From Microvelia longipes (taxonomy: Eukaryota; Arthropoda; Insecta; Hemiptera; Veliidae), in contig JACMZG010001914.1 in the NCBI GenBank assembly GCA_018340805.1, positions 501,829 to 565,828 of the forward strand: a stretch of 64,000 bases of DNA. The letters run 5' to 3'. Below are positions 1-63,330 of this stretch, piece after piece (positions within the stretch are counted from its first letter, which is position 1; every line of letters begins with the position of its first letter). The notes below the pieces were generated by a model. It saw only the letters and a program-made list of their open reading frames with translations. It was not told the origin of the DNA and searched no databases. A program made the translations under genes and the position numbers.

Positions 1-1302
1 TAAACAATTTAAAAATTTAGACAAAATGTGATTTTATAGAGATATCAAGTGCAGTTTTTAAAAGACTTTAAGATAAGGTTTGGTCTAAACTGTTCTTAAA
101 GATTATTTAAATATGTTAAATTATTTTCAGAGGTTGCATGATTTATTATATTTTTCTATTTCTTTGTAAAAACAATTATACTATTGCTACACCTGATAAA
201 ATCCACAAAGAATTCAATCGCAGTGAAGTGCTTTTGTTTACTATCCAAGAAAGAGAGTTTATTTAGACATAGAGGACCGTTTAATTTATTCGGACAATTA
301 TAATCCAAATGAATTATTCGGATTATAATTTGAATCCTATTATTGTTAACATTTTATTACAAATATCAAATTTATATTTACATTTTAATCTTCTTTTCTT
401 TCGATTTTTTTACTATTATTTTTAATATCTTTATTTAAATAGTACTTCTAATTAAAAACTTACATTCAATTGAGATCACTCAGCTTTTATCGCTTACCTT
501 ATTTATCAAAAATCTTACTGTTTTGGTGTTCTATCTTATCTTTAGCGTTTTTTCTTTTTACACACAAGTTATTATTATAAAATAAAGCCAGTTTTCAACC
601 TGATCAGTCATCATCAGTGCCAATAAAATGAGTCTAAATTACTTTTTACTTGGTCTAAAGCCTGGGTATGTGTAAGACTCTATTTATGGGATTGTCTAAA
701 TTAAATTATTGTCTTGACCTCCCTTCCAAAAATTATTTTTTATTCGCATGATTTTTTATGAGATGATTGAGGGCCTAAACCCTGAAGTCCACAAAATGAG
801 TATGAAAAAATCAGTTATTGTTTAATTTCATTTTAGCTTTGATTGTACTTGGGTTTAAATCAATAATTTCTAGGTTGCAATTCTATTTTAGTCCAAGTTA
901 TGGTTTTTATAATTATATTCTACCTTCCACCGAATAAATAAAAACTATTAAATGTCAATACTGACTGTTCAAAAAATAATGGTAATCTTGTAGCCTCATC
1001 CAAGAATCTCTATATTTAAATTCACAATGTTAGTTTACATTCTGAATGGTTCCAAAACTTTAGAAAGTACACATTAATAAAATCCTTAAAACTAATATAA
1101 ATAGAAATTAGAACTTTGTTACCATTCCAGAAGAACACGATAATTACCAAATGTCACTCTAGTTGATTTCGCCTGTCTCAGTCCGGGTAATTGATATCTC
1201 TTAAATTCACTTTGCTTTCTAAATGGCCATGGAACTTCTCTCATGTAAAAAGCACTGCATACTCTTTGAGATAAATTGAATTGGAGCAACCTATAGAATA
1301 AT
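1..1302. other. intron (upstream of first visible exon), no gene seen
   Basis: AT-rich sequence with no exon that fits dynein and no convincing element. One CACTGATGATG box lies on the minus strand near 586-624 (see findings). The preceding dynein exon must lie left of the window, because exon 1 starts in the third position of a codon. Confidence 0.5.
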
Positions 1303-1418
1303 ACACAGTTATAATCAATTGACAGTGTGGTTAAACCACACCCACAATTTCGTATCAAACCAACCTCATTAGTTTCTAAACACTATTTTCCCACACTGTC
1401 AACCAATTATAACTGTGC
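1303..1418. mobile_element. short TIR element (MITE family A), copy 1
   Basis: The ends are inverted copies of a terminal repeat reading roughly ACAGTTATAATCAATTGACA; the right end carries the longer form that includes TGTGGGAAAATAG. About 116 bp, so shorter than the other copies, with part of the left terminal repeat missing. Related copies are at 1466-1624 and 26291-26450. No coding capacity; the superfamily is not identified. Confidence 0.6.
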
Positions 1419-1465
1419 GCTGTACAATGTTTAAAGTGCTGCTACCCCATCCCATTATAGGATAG

Positions 1466-1624
1466 CACACGTTATAATCAGTTGTCAGCGTGGGAAAATA
1501 ATGCAAGGAAGTCAATGAGGTTAGTCCTGGATATTAAACCACGCCCACAATTTCATATCAGGCCAACCTCATTGGTTCCTCAACACTATTATCTCACCCT
1601 GTTAATTGATTTAAACCATGTGTC
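1466..1624. mobile_element. short TIR element (MITE family A), copy 2
   Basis: About 159 bp. The left end GTTATAATCAGTTGTCAGCG and the right end (reverse complement of TTAATTGATTTAAACCATGT) match the terminal repeat of copies 1 and 3. The interior shares CACGCCCACAATTTC with copy 1. It lies only about 50 bp from copy 1. Confidence 0.6.
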
Positions 1625-1998
1625 ACACTATACCTGTTGTTAAAACTTAACACAGGCATCTCTCGAGCTATACTACATACTCTTTGAGAGAAAATCAATC
1701 AGAACAAGCTAATGACTAAGTTCTACAACTTCTGTTCCAGTTTCACTTCTAAAACAGTCATCTCTTTAGCTTTACCGCATACTTTTATTGCTATTAGATC
1801 CTTGTTCAACTGATTTCATTATTTAAGTTGTTCATACCTTATCACTACCACAATATGCTAATCTATGAGCATATTACATACAAACCCTCCAGAGGATGTA
1901 TAGCTTCATGGGTACGCACTAAAATTGGTATTCATTTTATATAATTTAAATCTTGTGACTGCTCTAAAAATGCTTGTTTATGGTGTTGTGTTTTGTAG

Positions 1999-52664
<50,666 letters not shown>

Positions 52665-52679
52665 GTAACTATCATTCTC

Positions 52680-52902
<223 letters not shown>

Positions 52903-53381
52903 GCTAGTGTACAGCATGCTTCACATATTGTATTACATGCTATTAACGCAGTAAATAGATTTAGTAATAAGAAAGTTCGCAACCTAGTGATAAAACTAAT
53001 GGCGAGTAAGTATATAAGAAATCTTAACGTGTAAGATGAATATAGATAATACATAAAGAGTATAAAACTAAAAACTACTTAACTTAAAACTTAGTAACAA
53101 CAAAAATCAACAAAATTGTACCAATGCAGAAATATTCTCTCTAACAATGACGTAGAACAACATGACCTGACATACAATATAACAAATTAAAGCATGACAC
53201 TGATTTGTTGATTTCTATCATTTATCATCAAACTAGAAATTACACAAAATAGCTAATTATTTGGTTCATTACCAATTATTATTCTATATTATATTTAACT
53301 AAGTCATTCATTATATTATTACGTATATGTTTTATGCTATTTTGATAACTATTTTGATTACTATTGATCTTAATATATAAG

Positions 53382-53386
<5 letters not shown>
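52903..53386. other. intron 25, first part, nothing recognised
   Basis: AT-rich sequence up to the T run that marks the 3' end of a LINE. Confidence 0.4.
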
Positions 53387-53422
<36 letters not shown>

Positions 53423-53493
53423 ATAATAATTAAGTAACGACACATATTAATAATGAAATGATTAAATAATAAAATATCCTTAGTAAATAATTA

Positions 53494-54706
53494 TTAAAGA
53501 AATAACTTATTAAAAGTAAAAAATACGAAGGACTGAAAATAAGACCAGTTTGACTCTTGTAGAAAGATGTGAAGAGGCGGAGGCCAGGGCAAAGATTGTG
53601 TGACTATGTGACGCTGGAGAATGGTCCTTTCAGCTAGGAGTAATGGACAATCGAAGAGAAGATGATCGACAGTTTGTGGTGACGCATCATCGCAGACGCA
53701 AGATGGAGACTGAACTATGTTGAACCGGTGAAGATAAGCTTGAAATTTTCCGTGTCCGGTTAAAAACTGAGTCAGCCGGTAGTTGATGTTGACGTGATGA
53801 AGAGATAATCGATCTTTAACAGTTGGAATAAATCTGCGAGTTAAAAGTCCTGACGACGATCCACGCCAAGCTTCTTCCCATTGCTGCGTGCTTCCAATAC
53901 GTGCACGGTGCTTCAACTTGGTGTAAGGAAACCTGTCGTATGATAAGGCGAGGTCACTACGTGATGCTTCCTTAGCCAGCTCATCTGCTTTTTCATTCCC
54001 CTCGAGTCGAACGTGAGCTTTGACCCAATTGAAAAATATCTCAACAGTATCATCAAGCATACGAAGGTGATGTCGGATGTCTTCGATGATTGGCTGATGA
54101 TTGTGCGGATTCTTTAACGTTTCAATGCTTTTTACTATCCGTGTTTATTCTTACTTTACTAGGCCTCTCTGTGTTAACTAACCACTCTAAAACCTTTAGA
54201 ATAGCTAGCTGTTCAGCTTGATTATTGGAGCATAGATGTGAAAGCTTAAATCCTGATTGAAAGATAGCAACTCCACTTCTATAAACGATAAAAGCACATC
54301 CTACAGAGTCTTCCGTCTTACTTCCGTCGGTGTAAATCTCAAGATCGCAGACTACATCTTGGTTTTCCTTGATATTCAGCAATAGGGATGGATGAGCCCA
54401 ATACTGAACTTTGACAGGCCTGTCAAGATATTCACTGGACAGATCACCTAATATGCCGCCTGATGATGACTTTACTATATCAACAGAAACCATCTCCTCC
54501 GCTTGTAGGTATATAGGTGTTATTCCTGCAACGATACACGCCGCATTGTAAGATACGGTTCTGTAACCTTTGATTAAACGAATGGCGAACAGACGCTGTA
54601 CTCTTTCAAGTAACAGTCTGTTCCTTTTAAGCTTTAAACCATCAAACCATACTGAAACCGCATATACCAGCATAGGCAAAAAGGCACCAGTATATATAGT
54701 TTTCAA
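53494..54706 (-). pseudogene. LINE ORF2: post-RT region and RNase H
   Basis: 54122-54706 starts in the region after RT (MLVYAVSVWFDGLKL) and enters RNase H at DLEIYTDGSKTEDSVGCAF (catalytic D), then E in NNQAEQLAILKVLEWL and D in RINTDS. After a frameshift, 53494-54060 gives WVKAHVRLEGNEKADELAKE (H and last D; the usual GH is AH here) and a C-terminal zinc-like segment CVCDDASPQTVDHLLFDCPL. Confidence 0.82.
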
Positions 54707-54735
54707 GGCTCCGTATCCAAGACCCAGTGAACTAA

Positions 54736-55377
54736 TTATTTGCTAAGAGCTCGACTTCCAGGTGACGGACCAGCTATACAGACACAGTAATCATCGGCAA
54801 AAGCAAACGCTGAAGAGTGGACTGGGTACTTGATTTTAAGCAAAGGGTTGTACAGAACAATCCAGTAACCTGGTGCTGAACACGAGCCTTGTGGACTTCC
54901 TTGTGAAACGGAGGAAGATTTGCTTAGATGGTTAAGTATAAGCTTCGCCTCGCGCTTAGAAAAATAACTTTCTGACAGCTTATATAGGTTTCTAGGACAA
55001 TCTAGGTCCCTGAGACTCTTCATGATGGCAGGCCACCACGCAGCATCAAAAGCCCCACGTACATCAAGTGAAATAATCGCTACATCCCATTGAATATCGA
55101 GATATCCTTTGACGAAACTTTGAACTGCATTAAGAGCGTCTATGGTACTACTCTGCGACCTGAAACCAAACTGATTAGCAGATAAAAGATCCCTAGATTC
55201 CAGATGAAACATGATGCGGTCGATACTGAGCCGTTCTAGAACTTTTCCAGCAACCGAAAGAAGACTTATAGGTCGAAACTTAGAAGGGTCGTCTGAGTTT
55301 TCCTTACCCGGCTTTTCTAAAATAACAATTTTTGAAATTTTCCAGCTAGAGGGAAAAGTTCCTTGATGAAGACACAT
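54736..55377 (-). pseudogene. LINE ORF2: reverse transcriptase
   Basis: 213 codons open. KFRPISLLSVAGKVLERL, FGFRSQSSTIDALNAV, IISLDVRGAFDAAWW, SQGSPQGSCSAPGYW and FAFADDYCV (catalytic FADD). The SPQGS.....YW wording is typical of R1/I-type LINEs. Confidence 0.87.
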
Positions 55378-55607
55378 ATTATAAATCGCAGTTAAAGACT
55401 GAGGATAGTATTTAAAAATAAAAGATATTATATCACTGGAAGTCCATCTAAGCCGGGTGATTTATTGGGTTTCAGGTCTTTGATAATATTTCCAACCTCG
55501 AGCACAGTGAAATCACAATCATCTAATGTATTTATATCTTGATCATCAATTCCCTCATTTCCTTATGTACTGGGATATCATTAGCCACTGCATCCGTAGG
55601 AATAAAC

Positions 55608-56667
55608 TTATCCATCAAGATATCCAACGTTTCCTCTATATTTTTGTAAATGTACCATCAGGGCGCTTAAGTGTAGAAATGTGAGTAGGAGGTTTGATTT
55701 TCCCCACGGACATCTTGTAAGCACAGTTCCATGGATCCCTGGGACTAGTAGAAGAACAAAACTTCTTCCAGCTCTCAAGTTTAGAACTCTTAATAAGTGC
55801 GTCGTATTCCCGTAATAATGCATAAACTCCACTTTTCTAGAGTGCCTCAATGCTTCATTATTATAAGTCCTTTGGTACCGGCGACGATGATGCCTGACAC
55901 GTTTCCTGAGTTTGTCCAAATCATCTGACCACCAGGAGACTGACTTTTTATTAGAGGGCTTATAATGTTGACAAACTGGAGGGAAAGAAGAAGTGCACCC
56001 ATTCTGAACCCTACCAAAGAATTCTTCAACAAAAACATCAATGTTTGGAACACGCTTAATATGCCCCGATAAAAGGTAATCTAAATGTTTAGCATCAGGA
56101 ACAGGAGACACATTCAGAAGTCGTGAGAAGCTCTGAGCAAGAAAATCCCTAAATTTATTCCAATCTCCCCTCTTTGTATTATATTTAAAGCCTGATTCGA
56201 TTTCTGTTGATCTTGACAGTGGGTCTATACGAAATAATAAATACTTATGGTCAGACAAGCTTTCTTCAGGGGACACAGACCAATTAGAAATAAAAGGAAG
56301 TAAATTACAAGAAGAAACGGTTAAATCTATATAGCTGAAACCTCTAATAGTTTCAAAAGTAGGAATCCCATTATCTTCATTAAGAAAAAACAATGCATTA
56401 GTGGACAAAAATTCCTCAAAAACGGCCTCTTTCATTGGTAGTAATATCAAACCAGGTGGTGATCTAGAGTTAGTATCTAAGCAAAGAAGAAGAGAAGGGT
56501 GGGGAAGTATGTGATATTATATTTTCAAGTTCAGAAATATCCTGCTTCAAATCATTATCATAAGGCAAATAAACGCTGCAAGCCCAAAAACTAAATGACC
56601 CGTACTTTATCTGAACTAAAACTTTATCTTCTGATGATACTTGAGAACAAGAACAACATCTAGACAT
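55608..56667 (-). pseudogene. LINE ORF2: endonuclease
   Basis: 56470-56667 contains FWACSVYLPYDND; 55608-56450 contains FSYIDLTVSS and SPEESLSDHKYLLF (catalytic SDH). A frameshift near 56460 and one near 55830 divide the domain. The region up to 55378 belongs to the linker before RT. Confidence 0.8.
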
Positions 56668-56913
56668 TTGTTTGAGACAAGAATTGCAGCTCTATTACGA
56701 TCAGTTCCTTTACAATAAATTCTATGATTAGTCCCAGAAAGCCTGATATTTTATTATTGCTGGTATAAGGCTCTTGAATAAAACTATATCTATTTCATTT
56801 TCTAATATGTAATTAGATAATAATGAGAGGCCTTAAGGGATCTCTGTAAATTAATCTGTAAACATTGTAGAGGTGGGAGATTAGATATTGATGTACTAGG
56901 TTTGTTTTTGTTA

Positions 56914-57966
56914 TTATTGGCCATAGTCGATGTTATCTTTAATTTTTTCAATCTGGTGAAGGTATCGGGGACAGTTATAAGACAGGGCCGGGTGAGAAAC
57001 GTTTACTCTCTTATCTGCTTCAACAAAGCTATTGTAGGTCGTACAGTTAATACAACGATGTTCGCTCTCGGTCTTAGTGCAATCTTTAATCGAGTGATTT
57101 TCAGTGCAAAGTGGACAACACATAGGTTCATTGTTTTTCTTTTTTCCACAATCGTTAGCAACATGATTAAATTTATTACAGTGAAAACACCGTGTGACAG
57201 TGATGTGATCAAAAACTTTACAGAGACTCCAGTGTAATTTAACTCCAAATTTTAACAACTTCAAACGTAAGGTAGGATTGACCTCTGCTATTATAGATTT
57301 AACTCCTCTCTTAGATATTAACAATTTCTTAATAACAATTGAGTCCTGAGCAGTAATAATATCTGTGTTTTGATCCATGATAACCTGATATGCATTATCA
57401 ATAGTGATATCATCTGGCACGTAATTAATTTTAAGCTAGGCTTAAATTTTGAGATGACTGTTGCAGTAAGTTGATCTTTACAAGATGAATTTATTTCTTG
57501 GCATAATACCTCAATATCATCTTTTTTATTCGACTCTAAGATCACTCTCCCTTCTGAAACCTTCTTCAAAACAGAGACCCCCACTTTGAGGTTACGGGGA
57601 TTGACTTTTGTTTTAATCAGGTCTTTGGTCTCGTCACTTGTTTTATAATTTTTAGGAACTATTATGGCCTTAAAAGTAGGCTTAGAAATAGGTTTTGGAG
57701 TACTTACAGTATCAATACAAGGTAAAGCTAAAACACTTTTGTAAGTTACCGACGGCTGGTCTCGTAACCTCAAAACACTTACACTTTTTCCGTCTTTTAA
57801 TGTCTGAATTTCATTTTTAAGCTCACTAAAAACATTTTGTAACATTTTCACTGCCGTTAAAATATCTTTTTTCAAATCATTACGTAAATTACCACTCACT
57901 TTTGTTACGTTTTCTAACAAATTTATGGCAGAGCCAAAAGAATCGTCCTTACCCTCGCCATCTTTT
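56914..57966 (-). pseudogene. LINE ORF1 (gag-like, three zinc knuckles)
   Basis: Frame 1 runs from the element edge (KDGEGKDDSFGSAINLLENV) to 57318; frame 2 (56914-57420) has CFHCNKFNHVANDC, CCPLCTENHSIKDC and a third C-X2-C...C set ending in NCPRYL. The two overlap, so one indel near 57400 separates them. Nucleic-acid-binding ORF1 of the R1/I type. Confidence 0.82.
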
Positions 57967-57972
57967 TTGTTG

Positions 57973-58022
57973 ATGTGTGTGTGTGGTGTGTGTGTGTGTG
58001 TGTGTGTTGTGTGTGTGTGTGA
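57973..58022. repeat. (TG)n microsatellite
   Basis: TG repeats with small breaks, at the 5' edge of the LINE. Confidence 0.93.
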
Positions 58023-59469
58023 GTGAATGTTGTGTTTTCAATTAGTAGTATAAACCTTATTGTGCGTAATGGTTTAATGTTTCTTTTCATCTGATAAAGT
58101 ACACATGACTAAGCAGCTTTAATTACAAAATATATTTAAACTAAACCTTAAAATTAAATATAATATACAATTACTTAACATTATTGTCCAGTATTTCATA
58201 TTTTCAAGTTTCTTTATTGCTTATTAACCTAAAAATTCATTAAACCTAAATCAACTTTAGAAAATACAGATCCTGAGTTTATTGAACACTTCCTTATCCT
58301 AGTTGGGAGGGGGAGGGGAGGGGGGGAGGTGCTTTCTAAGCAAAGTCTCAACACTCCGCCTACCTAAAGACCTTTCACCACATTATTATTAATAAATTAC
58401 TTGTCTACTTAAAGGTTCAAAGCTGCTGAAACAAAAGCTGCTTACACTACGCTGACCTTTTCAAAATATTATCATTGTATGGATTTAAAATTTACTCACA
58501 AACTTTATCAGAACTTTTTGCCAAATGAATAATTACTATTTTCCAAATAAATAATTTATTATAACTATGAACATTTTAAAAATTACATTTACAAGAAATG
58601 CAAGCAATAGTAAGAGCGCTCAGTGAGTGGTTAAACACCTAGATGGAGGCTCTGTCTCTATAGTTTTGCACAATATATAAGTTGTATAACAAACATTTAA
58701 TCAATCTTCATTAATTAAGTTCAAAATAGTAAAATGAGACTTATTCATAAGAAAACGATAATTCTTTCTTTTAATTAGTACTGATTTGCAAGTCAATATG
58801 ATTATAAGGAATATTAAAAAATAAAGTAATATGCTAATGATAATATTTATAATTATGAGTATAAAAATAGTTAAATAGTGATGATTAAGATAATCCACCA
58901 CAGAGTTTGTACACACCCAATTATCTAGGAAGCACACCATCCCGTATGAGGCGGCACTTATTACTAGTTCATAGTGTGCCCAATTCATCGAGCCCAACCA
59001 GACTCTATACAAACTCACCGCTCTGGCTAGTGTCCGCGACTAGTTCACAGTGTGTCTAGTTCATTAAGACCAGCTAGTTCCCCTCGTATCCAGGCCCGCC
59101 CTCGTTTAACCAGTCTCACCAATCCCATCAGCTTTCCTAATATCACCAGACTCAAACTGTGCTCACTGTCCTGGCTAGTCAAGAGCCACCCAGCAGAGAA
59201 CTCTAGCAACCCCGACGTCAGTGTTGGGGTTGCTCATTCTTTAGCTTTAACAAACTCATTCTTTAGCTCTGATCTGAAAATCAAAGTTGCGCAGTGCTAC
59301 TAGGGACGTCTGTCTTACTAGACTAGAAACTTTGTTATTCCTGCCCACTTCATCACCTTCATTGACTTTTTTTTCGGACATACGAAGGCTCAGTATATAG
59401 TTCCGCCCTTTATCTTGACTTTTAGTGAGCTGTAGACAACGGAAACTTGGATCGACATGTCTCAGACGA
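58023..59469. other. no gene; GC-richer block at 58900-59300
   Basis: 58900-59300 is less AT-rich and contains two similar units (TAGTTCATAGTGTGCCCAAT and TAGTTCACAGTGTGTCTAGT), plus a doubled CTCATTCTTTAGCT. Possibly part of an unknown repeat or LTR. Confidence 0.4.
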
Positions 59470-59690
59470 AACAGGAACTAGCCCCGCATTTGCGTATAAG
59501 TAGCCAAGGAAACCACGAAAAACCCTGGCTTGGGTTGGCCAGCTTTGAATTCAAGACCTCCCGAGTGAACGATACAAGGGATAACCTCATATTGAGGTCC
59601 CCCGGCTGGATTTGAACCCTCGACCTCTAGGTCGAAAGGCGAGGTCGACTCGCTCCGGTAGTGAAAGCATATAATATAGTCTCGCCTGTT
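59470..59690 (-). mobile_element. tRNA-derived SINE, minus strand
   Basis: Minus strand: an A-box-like region TACCGGAGCGAGTCGA (59660-59645), B box GGTTCAAATCC (59618-59608) within GAGGGTTCAAATCCAGCCG, then a body with GGTTATCCCTTGTATCG and the tail TTTTCGTGGTTTCC...CGCAAATGCGGGGCTAG. The tail block is shared with 19850-19920. Confidence 0.65.
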
Positions 59691-59844
59691 TTGACTCTGC
59701 TTCGAAAGCATTTGATATGACTCAGGTTTAAATAACACTTGTTTCAACTCAGCTTTAAGTTCAGTTCTCAAGTTAAGTTCAGAAGTTATTGAATAACTCC
59801 TATCATTAGTCGATATTAAATTTTAAATCGCTACGTTAATTCGT

Positions 59845-59945
59845 GCCTGCGAGGTCAAGGTCATTGAAGCGTCAGTATTTATTACGTTTGAGACCACCGA
59901 GGTCTAGGATTCGCATCCTAAGTTACGCTCTCAGTTTGTATGAGA
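59845..59945 (+). repeat. fragment of the large palindrome family
   Basis: GTCAAGGTCATTGAAGC...CAGTATTTAT and TACGCTCTCAGTTTGTAT resemble the arm at about 29330-29430. Confidence 0.55.
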
Positions 59946-61783
59946 TTATTGTACAAATTAATCATTGCAAACATTAGTTTAAACTCCGAACACCAGGTTG
60001 TTCCCAGAAGGGTTTTCCCTGATGAGTCGAAAGGTTCCATGCATGTCTTATTATTTTTTACTGTGTTTTCGTTGTTTCCTTTGATATCCGTTTTGACACT
60101 TAAGGCTTATTGTTTTTATAATTACATGTTAATTCGTTTGATTGAAATCAATTTTAATTTTCATTAAAAAAAATATACCCAAAAAAGCCTATTATAGCCT
60201 AGATTGTACGGCTGTAGATTGCAAGTGTAATTTTTGAAACGCACAAAGAGAATAGTAATTATCAATGTCATTAATACAGCTGTAAATTTTATCTGAAATG
60301 TAGACTACCAATGTATTGTCTAATTTGAATATATATTGATAGTAATTTAGAGTAAATTTTCCTCTATCTCTGTATAAATCTAGATAATTTAGAATGATGT
60401 ATTGTCTGGGTTACGTATGTCAAAGTTAGGGGTCATTTCCTGACGGAGGGGCTAAAATTTCTAGCGTTTCTCTTTATCTTTACGAGGGGTTTAAACCCCA
60501 CTCTTGATTAATCACTCTATTTCCTAAAATTCCTCTTCAGTCTTGTTGTTTGCAACGGAATTAACCCCCGAAATCGATTTGTTTTCTCTAAATGGAACCA
60601 GATATTTCCTCTGTCCCTGCTAACTGAACTTCTGAAGAGCAATTATCAAAGGGTATAAAGGAGATTATGTACAGATAATAAACTTTTGTTAATTAAAGTA
60701 ATTGTTAGAATTATTATTTGTATTTGAATCGATATGACTTATTATCACAAAAAATCGGGTACAGGGTGTCCCCAAACTTTTCCTCTCCATATCATATTCA
60801 CAACGCATGAAACAATCATCCTTGACTCTTCGGATTCGCTTCGCTCGTCCTTAGAACATGTATATAAACGTAACTCTCATAATGTTAAATGTATATAAAA
60901 ATACATATCTAATAAAGTCACCTATCAAATATTTCTATAAATTCTTATATTTTATTACATCTCAGGAAGGTTGGCATCGTAAGTCTAAATCACTGTACAG
61001 AAAGAGGCTAAAGCCAAAATAATGTCACCGCTTATTTACGAAAAAAATAGTAAGGGTAGGACAACGTTGTCCTTCACTGAGTTCAAAGGTATTGGAGATA
61101 CCTTTAAAGATTGTGTTTTCCCTTTTAATGTCTAACAACATTAATGCCAAAATAATTTTTTTAATTATTTAATAAATAGTTTTTTTTATGATTCAGTGAC
61201 AAATATCTCAAACTAGTTAATAATAATTTAAATACGAACAATTAACAACTATACAATTATGTATGTTTATAACCTGACGATATATAGGATGTAGTAGTGT
61301 TATGAGAGCCCCACGTAGTAGCGGTAGGTTAAAAAAAGGTGCATTCACAATACTGCGGTAGCGATGCGTCCGTGCGTTGCGTGCGGTGACAGCTCAAATC
61401 CCAATCTATGTAATCGAATGGGACGTTCTTAAACAGCTTGCGGTAGCGTTGCGGAAAATGGAAATTTTCGTAAAACCGACTAAACCCGCACAATGATCTA
61501 ATGATTAGCATTTGATTTATTAAGAAACACCTTAGGGACCTGACGCGAAAGAAACCATTCCGTTTTCAAATTTTGGAATTTTTCTTACCCCTCTTCAGAT
61601 TTAGAGAAGAATGCTTTTGTTTTGTTTAAGTTGTGATTCTTACTGTGCTTAAATCCTTTTATTCTTTATTATTTTAAAAAAGAGTTGTTTATTCATCAAA
61701 AATGAAATTATGTTGTTTTATTAAAACACAATTGTTATTTTATTACTTTTGTTTTGTGCTGTGTCTTTTAAAGTGTTTTTATA
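59946..61783. other. no gene recognised
   Basis: AT-rich. 60775-60850 has TTCGCTTCGCTCGTCCTTAG, a trace of the 5S-like repeat tail. 61345-61470 contains GCGGTAGCGATGCGTCCGTG and a second GCGGTAGCGTTGCGG, GC-rich for this region; possibly an unknown DNA element. Confidence 0.4.
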
Positions 61784-61981
61784 AGGTGATTCAGGTGATT
61801 CAATTAAAGAGTATTTATTAATGAAATAATTTTTTTTGACATGTTAGGTTATAGACCGGATTTGACGTCATTGCAGGAATAAATAGTAAATTTTCATTTG
61901 ACTGCCTGTACAGATTCCTGCAATGACGTCACACGTCATTCATTAAAACGTCAGGTTTGTTTACATCGAATTGAATCACCA
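61784..61981. mobile_element. small TIR element with inner TGACGTCA hairpin
   Basis: Outer ends GGTGATTCA and TGAATCACC. Inside, TGACGTCATTGCAGGAAT (61863-61880) is perfectly inverted at 61914-61931. About 198 bp, no coding capacity. The target duplication is uncertain. Confidence 0.55.
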
Positions 61982-62003
61982 TATAAATTTCTAACATCTT
62001 GCG

Positions 62004-62530
62004 CTTAGAATATACTATATATAGAAGAACACTACTGATAACACGAAAGCCGGTTCACTGGTGCAACTAAGTAATGTTGCCACTCTTACAATATACAATT
62101 TTCTAAAAAAAAAGTTGGCAATACTTCCGGTTGCTGAATTATTATGTTCTATTATTAACTAATAATTGATTATTCATAAAATACTAATATAAATATCGGT
62201 GCATTAACAATATTTTAAGCATTTTAAATTGTAGTTAACGTATTTATAAAATTATATATTAAAAGTAGTCCTCGTCAACTAATTAAATTCTTTTATTTGT
62301 GCCACCCTTTTGCCATCTAAGACCAGTTTTATTAAATACTCAGCAGGTATTTTAAGTTATTATATTTGTTCTTTACGATCTTTCTTCATTAATAGATATT
62401 TATAACACATATTTAAAATAATGTTTTGTTGTCAGGTTGGCAACATTACTTAGTTGCACCAGTCAACCGGCTTTCGAATTACATTGTGTTTACGGTCCTG
62501 TGCTCCTTCTATATATAGTATTATTCTAAG
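62004..62530. mobile_element. CTTAGAATA-type MITE with 8-bp target duplication
   Basis: 527 bp. The ends CTTAGAATATACTATATATA and (right, inverted) CTTAGAATAATACTATATAT extend into sub-terminal repeats of about 110 bp (GAAAGCCGGTT, TGGTGCAACTAAGTAATGTT). Directly flanked by ATCTTGCG at 61996-62003 and 62531-62538. An 8-bp duplication fits hAT or P-type transposition. Same family as 32582-36839 and the core of 29181-31115. Confidence 0.9.
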
Positions 62531-62538
62531 ATCTTGCG

Positions 62539-63330
62539 AATGGCTGTCTCAAAAAATAACCTTCATCATTGACAGGCAACAAGACATTTGTATAACCTTC
62601 AATACAGAAACTATGGACGCAACAAATAAATAATTTATTGGCTTTTAGCACCTTATTTATGTTTCACCTTTAATTATTTTTACTTATTGCAGTAAAAGAA
62701 TTTCTAGAAAGGTTTGTTTTCAAAAAGCAGAACCTTTTTAAAACGCTTCGTTATGAAAAGAAAGAATTATACCTATCTTTAAAGTTAAAATAACGTCAGG
62801 ACCAAATGGGATGTAAAATTAAGACGTTAGATTACAATCCCCAGAGGTAAGGTCCCTGGAGGGCGGGGGCTCTCAGAGGCGGGGAGACTCGGGTACCGGA
62901 GCACGATATCTTATCTACCCTACCAGGCAACACCTGCAGCAATTTAAATGAATAATTTGACTTTGTCACAGAAAGAATATCCTGATAGCAAGTTGTTCCA
63001 AGTTTTGTTGCTCTGTAGGGAGTTGAAAGAAATTAGGGTAAGATGAATTAAAACACAAACCTGCTTCCAGGTTCCGCTATTTTGTTTGGGATGCTTCAAA
63101 TGAGGCGATTGAGGTAATGATCGTTAAAATTAGTATTGAGTAATCGTAGAGAAGACATAGGTATATTAATAGAGGGAGTGTACCCTATTTTAACACCTTA
63201 GCGGGCATGAAACATCTTTATAGGGCTGCCAGGGCTCTGTAAAACCTCATTGAAACATCCCCAAGAGTTCGTTAAAGTAATCAATCGTTAAAGGTTATAT
63301 TTACCGCAAGTTGAAGAAGCAATCGAAAAC
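62539..63330. other. no gene recognised
   Basis: No exon that fits AAA4 of dynein and no clear element. A short G-rich stretch lies at 62850-62900. Confidence 0.4.

Larger units (their letters stand above)
53387..57967 (-). mobile_element. RNase-H LINE (I/R1-type), about 4.6 kb, minus strand, frameshifted
   Basis: On the minus strand: ORF1 with zinc knuckles, then ORF2 with endonuclease, reverse transcriptase and RNase H, and a poly(A) tail (plus-strand T run at 53387-53418). The 5' end runs into a (CA)n tract at 57973, with ORF1 open up to that point, so it is probably 5'-truncated. Several frameshifts. In the intron after exon 25, antisense to the dynein gene. No target duplication identified. 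Confidence 0.88.
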
